DNA of 11,207 nt from assembly GCA_015501055.1 (NCBI GenBank), contig JADNYV010000989.1, positions 1 through 11,207 of the forward strand. Reading direction: 5' to 3'. The notes below the pieces were generated by a model, which was given only the letters and a program-made list of their open reading frames with translations, did not search any database and was not told the origin of the DNA. Position 1 is the first letter of the stretch; the number at the start of each line of letters is the position of its first letter. The stretch is from Mucidula mucida (lineage: Eukaryota; Basidiomycota; Agaricomycetes; Agaricales; Physalacriaceae). Shown in pieces: positions 7,241 to 11,207 of the stretch. The translations under genes were made by a program, and so were the position numbers.

Positions 7241-8659
7241 TTGGGGAAAACAAGTACAGTACAGACTTTGTTAATCTTCTTCAACCATTCGCGCGCGTGC
7301 GTTCATGACCTCTACACTATGTGTGATGGGCGACATGAACATGATTGTAGGAAGGAAATGTGACACTATTAGCTGTCACGCCTAGTTCTGCAAACCGTCA
7401 ATATCGCAAGTGGCAGTCTCCTGCACCAGTTAATTCTGTTTCCACCGTTGCACTCTTCGTGGCTAACAGTCATGTTCAGTATATGCTCTCAAAGTTGTTC
7501 CTGACTCGTTGACAAAGATAACGCAAGAAGTCTCGCTCTCTTCTTTGCGCTGTGCGGATATCCTTGAGCGTGAGGCTTGGGTTGGGACGCCACGGGGAGT
7601 CTCAGACCAAAGTATGGGCTGTCTCAGGCGTCATTTACTGTGTGTTGCTGCCAACACCCGCACATTCCGCTTGACGGCGCCTCTATGCTTTTGTTTGAGT
7701 ACAAGCCTCGTATCAATTTTACGCACCAACTGGGATGAAGACCACGGGATCGGTTACCACAATCTGCAAGCGGTTAAGTATGTCGTTGGCTGGCAGTGGA
7801 GTACTTACTTACTATCCACAGACATTGAAAACATGTGGATCATCATGTGCAGCGTGGACAAGAATTGAATTCACTCTCAATACTAAGAGAAGGCAGGCAT
7901 CAGGCTTTCCATGACTTGAATGCTGTGTTCCGAAGCTGAACGCCCTATGATCGCTACAGCCACGGTCATTCCAGGCTATGCTCCAGGAGAGTGGTGTTTG
8001 CCGCCGCTTGTTCATTGATGCTTGAGAACCTCACGGACAGCAAAGAGGACTCACAGAGCTAGGAGACAAGACCGTATGGGATCTTCGTCATTCGTGCCAG
8101 GTCTTCTTAAGTGGCAGTCATATGCGCGCATTGTCGATGTGCCAGTACGTGTGAAGTCTTGTTGTCATTGGTTGGTGATGCTGATTACTAGAGGATCAGG
8201 CTGAACAACATGTACAGGGCCGGAGAACTTTGGATGTATACAAGAATATACATACCAAAGTTCGTCACCTCTTACGCTTTGACATTAGAGACTCGATTGT
8301 TTGTATTCTCCGGTGCCTGTAAGTCATCTGAGTTCCTAGTTCCGTTTTTTGTAGACTTTAATACGGCATCCGAAATAGATATGTCTTCCTCATATCTCAT
8401 AGTCAGGTTCATCGAGTGTCTTACTCAACCAATAATATCCAGGCTTTGACACAGTCGCGTAAGCATTTAGGTCGAAGGAAATGAGTACTCTATTGGAGAA
8501 ACACTCACTCAAAGCCTTTCGGTTTCTGTTATGTGTTGATTGTCTTCAGGGCACAGTCGGAAAATACACGTGGAATTACAATTAACCAACCCTCATCGAT
8601 CATCGGCCGTATTTGGATTCTGCTACTTTGTCTGTTACTGTCCGTGTCAACATCAAAAA
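7241..8659. other. No gene recognised
   Basis: About 1.4 kb with only short ORFs. A coding-looking run without stops lies around 7369-7510 (AVTPSSANRQYRKW). An intron-like GTATGT...CCACAG stretch lies near 7778-7822. I cannot connect these into a gene or match them to a family. They may be further decayed element sequence or parts of a lost gene. The last ~250 bp is probably the upstream region of the gene that starts at 8660. Confidence 0.5.
8429..8433 (+). promoter_or_regulatory. CCAAT box upstream of the four-exon gene
   Basis: CCAAT on the plus strand, 227 bp before the proposed ATG at 8660, is a plausible binding site for the fungal HAP/CBC complex. A five-base match is weak evidence on its own. 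Confidence 0.25.
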
Positions 8660-10108
8660 ATGTGCTCAAAGGCTGGCCAACCCATTCTTGTGACAGAGCT
8701 CAATCTGCCATTGCGTGCTTCAGTAGACACGCCGCCGTCCTACAGTATGTCGACCAGCACCACCACTACGGAACGGGATGAGGTTGGTCCCTTTGAAGCT
8801 ATCACTCCCATTACTCACATTGTGAGCCTATAGACCGTGACACTTTCCCTCATGTCCCTTCAGGACAAGATCAGTGCCCTCTACCGTTTTGCAGAAAAAC
8901 AGAAAACACTTGAGAATCAGATCTACGCCCTCTGGGAGACTATTGTTGGCCTGATCACGATAATGTTCGAGCAGGCAAACAAGAATGGCACGCTTTTCTT
9001 GTATCCTCAACCACTTCTGGGTGGGAACGGTTCTTTCATTCGGGTAATGCCCAATTCCGGTCTGTATGTTACCTGGATCGAAGACAACAATGTCGACGGG
9101 GTTTCACCTATCCTGTTCTGTGAAGTTAAAAGGTTGGACAGTAAGTCACTGATAAAGATGTTTCCAATTGTCTCAATGTGTCATTTAGTCGCCTATGATT
9201 GGCACACCTCAGACGGGTTCAGGGAAGCTCAGCTTTTGGTCCCTCTCCATTTTGGTCAAATCACTCTCCAAGCCTTCTGTGGATTTTGCGAACTCCCAAA
9301 GGCAAAGAGCATTCACATCATTCTTCTCATTGGGATATACATCACTGTCCTTGAATTCCAGCGACCACCCTCTCAGACAACTTTGGATAACATCTCAAAA
9401 ATCATTATCTGTCCCTCACAGGTCACTTTATCGCCGGCGCATCAAAAAGCTACTAATCAGAAAACAATTGTTGAGCTGATGCCTGATCCTCCCAAATGCC
9501 TGATCTTCTCTGAATGCATCTTCTCAAACCCAAACAAAGAAGGACTAGGTCTTACATTCAGTAATGCCTTCAACTTTGCAATACGAAGTTGTTTTAGCCC
9601 GAAGAGGAGCGGGCCATGGCCATATCATCTTGCCTTAGGGTCATGTGATCTCCTGAACTTTCTCAATGAGGACTCTGAGCCTGAAATGCTAATGACCGCT
9701 GTAGGTATTCAAATTAAATCTTTGTAACATCATTCTTACAGATAGTAGGGTTTTCAAACAGCGATAACTGCATGGTACAATGCTTTTGAAACTGTCGATA
9801 GAGAAATGCCTCAGACACCGAAGCGTGGCCAACATGGTTCGCTGCTTGAAACACCTACAACCGCTGGAAAGGATTATCAAGTTACTGCAGATGATAGCTA
9901 TGAGCCCACTCCTCCTAAGACAAAGCGAGACTTGCGGGAATGCAAACAACAGCGTACACACCCAGACATTCGGAGTGAACAAACAACACCGAAATCAGCG
10001 ATGCCGTTCCGACGAAAATCAATTGTGTCAGAACGGCACTTTTGTGGCACCATTTTGTCACATTTCATCAAAGTCACTGAAATAGTAGAACTTGAGCCCC
10101 AACAATAA
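8660..10108 (+). CDS. Uncharacterised four-exon fungal protein, 433 aa, with EVK motif
   Basis: The model joins 8660-8782, 8834-9140, 9189-9700 and 9749-10108. The introns are 51, 48 and 48 nt: GTTGGT...CTATAG, GTAAGT...ATTTAG and GTAGGT...TAGTAG. Intron 1 removes the only stop (TAG 8831-8833) and intron 3 removes the TAA after 9701, leaving one open frame of 433 residues. ATG 8660 has A at -3. Residues 28-38 are Ser/Thr-rich. Residues ~42-110 look helical. PILFCEVKR at 133-141 resembles the second beta-strand and ExK half of a PD-(D/E)XK nuclease site, with D129 the nearest acid before it. A hydrophobic strand (IHIILLIGIYITVLEF, 185-200) follows. The tail from ~330 is Lys/Arg/Thr/Pro-rich and disordered. 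I recall similar arrangements in hypothetical agaricomycete proteins but cannot name the family. Nuclease activity is a guess. Intron 3's acceptor is the least certain; AG at 9741 would end the protein early. Confidence 0.68.
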
Positions 10109-10109
10109 T

Positions 10110-10283
10110 TCAAGTTGCAGCGCGGAATGATTTCTGGCATCAGATCTTTTATCGCCCGCCATCAAGTCATCAGATACGAGACATAATTTCACCTCGCTGT
10201 TTCCCGCCGCTCTCTGCCAAAAGACGGCAGCAGGTTTTCGCTCACGTGCATGTTGAACTTTGGGTTTTTCGAACTCCGCCAGC
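10110..10283 (+). promoter_or_regulatory. Promoter-like stretch with E2F-like and E-box motifs
   Basis: The stretch contains TTTCCCGCC (about 10200-10208), which matches the E2F-type consensus TTTCCCGC. It also contains CACGTG (about 10242-10247), the E-box bound by bHLH factors, and GCCCGCC near 10155. They lie within 90 bp upstream of an ATG at 10284. That is the layout of a gene start, but no long gene follows. Confidence 0.25.
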
Positions 10284-10439
10284 ATGAGCTCTCTCCATCG
10301 ATCCCAAATCCCCTTGAAGTCCCCTGCACTCCACTTGGCTCGGCCCCTGCAATCACTCGCACAGCACAGTGGCAGTCAGGTGCTGCTTGAGCCCTCAGGT
10401 TACTGCCGGTCTGCCACACCGATATATGGCCCGGAATGA
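10284..10439 (+). CDS. Small ORF, possible remnant 5' exon (51 aa)
   Basis: ATG at 10284 opens a 51-codon frame that ends in TGA 10437-10439. The first ~32 residues are rich in Ser, Leu, Arg, His and Gln and nearly free of acids (begins MSSLHRSQIPLK). That composition resembles a mitochondrial presequence. It could be the first exon of a gene cut short by the repeat R downstream, or chance. I see no domain and no convincing donor site. Confidence that it is a real coding exon is low. Confidence 0.25.
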   Translation: MSSLHRSQIPLKSPALHLARPLQSLAQHSGSQVLLEPSGYCRSATPIYGPE

Positions 10440-10786
10440 AGCCTGACAACAGTGAGGAGAAGACGGTTATGGGAATGAGACCTTGACTGGACGAGGGCGA
10501 GGACGAGAGCCACTTGCGACACTGACGACTGACCTGTCATGCACTACGCTAGCCCAATAAGGACGATGGCTGCCTAACCAAACAAGGATGATACCAGACA
10601 GCGACATTGCGATATGGGGACTCCAGAGGCTATGTGAATGCTGACAACAATCACAACTTCGACATTCACAGCGCTAGTCCGCAACGACGCCTAGCTGGTG
10701 TGTGTTAGCGACTGACTAAGCCACAAGACTCAACCAGGTACCACAGCAAGAACTTTAAGGAAGAAAGCGTTCGTGTTCGTAAGACT
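10440..10786. other. No gene recognised
   Basis: About 350 bp of GAC-rich sequence (GACGAGGGCGAGGACGAGAG near 10490) with no ORF worth calling, no repeats shared with the rest of the window, and a purine-rich AAGGAAGAAAG just ahead of the right R copy. Nothing further is supported. Confidence 0.5.
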
Positions 10787-11207
10787 AGGCTAGGCCAGGT
10801 GTATAAATGAGATTGGAACTAAAGTACAATGATACTACACTACTGCTTATATACTAGTAAGCCTGTGTTTGGGACTCCTTGTCCATACGTGTTTCGCTAG
10901 GGGATAACTCCACGCCCTTGACCAGTGTTGTATGCTACTAGTCCGTGAAACCATTAAATACGAGTGGTAACTGCATGTAAGTAATAATACTGAAACGACC
11001 ATGTGTGCTACGAGTGTCGGTGGTGTGTATACAATGGGGAATTCATGAGGTATCGGCATGTATGATGTCATCCATGTGTTAGGCGTGTGTCCGACATGAG
11101 TACGGCTTCGGTAATGAACAGGAGTATGATCGGTGACAAAACAGATGATGAAACAGTCCGTTGGTTGATAAGACAAGGCCCCCGATAAGATATGATAAGA
11201 TGTGAAA
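10787..11207 (+). repeat. Repeat R, right copy (uninterrupted)
   Basis: This direct copy of the left R is 421 bp to the window end. It differs by scattered substitutions, small indels and an extra ~20-bp segment around 10836-10862 that contains the near-palindrome CTTATATACTAGTAAG. It has the hAT target site once (TCATGAGG, 11043-11050) and no insert. It shares the left copy's last recognisable motif GATGTGAAA, which is where the window stops. Most differences look like transitions (A/G, C/T), suggesting ageing since the copies separated. Confidence 0.85.

Noticed and set aside
8837..9727. Single-exon gene starting at 8837
   Set aside because: The first codon is GTG, unsuitable in a fungal nuclear gene. 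The frame includes a clear GTAAGT...TTTAG intron at 9141-9188 and extends both ways by splicing.
1..11207. Simple 11.2-kb LTR retrotransposon with R as its LTRs
   Set aside because: R lacks visible TG...CA ends. The gypsy pol genes have their own polypurine tract and LTR start at 6170-6188. A multi-intron gene lies between that LTR and the right R. A composite origin is kept only as a question in the findings.

Overview
The window looks like a transposon-rich stretch of a filamentous fungal genome, most likely a basidiomycete (Agaricomycetes). The reasons are introns of about 48-58 nt with GT...AG ends, a Ty3/gypsy chromovirus with a C-terminal chromodomain, and an hAT transposon with a short intron-containing gene. 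A Rhizoctonia/Cantharellales-like host is my guess from the style of the elements and is not proven.

Layout, left to right. A repeat here called R occupies positions 1-245 and 1651-1801. It is split by a 1,397-bp hAT-type DNA transposon at 246-1642, which is flanked by a perfect 8-bp target-site duplication (CCATAAGG). The hAT element has arrays of ACTCGAGT/GAGTA motifs just inside both ends. Between them it carries, on the minus strand, only the N-terminal part of a transposase-like gene, and next to that a tRNA-like (A box/B box) remnant. From about 1802 to 6629 lies a dead Ty3/gypsy element in the order gag, zinc knuckle, protease, partial reverse transcriptase, integrase, GPY/F and chromodomain, polypurine tract, 3' LTR. 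Most of RT and all of RNase H are deleted. All three integrase catalytic acids are replaced, and no matching 5' LTR is present. About 6650-7240 is a decayed Ty1/copia protease/pre-integrase fragment. 7241-8659 holds nothing I can name. At 8660-10108 a four-exon gene model reads without interruption (433 residues). It has a Glu-Val-Lys motif like half of a PD-(D/E)XK nuclease site, and it is the only intact-looking gene in the window. 10110-10786 has a promoter-like stretch and one small ORF. A second, uninterrupted direct copy of R fills 10787-11207.

How the parts relate. The right R copy shows the hAT insertion site once, without the insert, so the hAT element entered an already existing R copy. 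The gypsy and copia pieces are decayed and cannot work as retroelements on their own. The four-exon gene is a neighbour of these elements, or possibly cargo between the two R repeats. Its retained introns argue against recent capture through RNA.

Because the window begins and ends exactly on R, I cannot see whether R extends outward or whether the two copies are the termini of one larger element.
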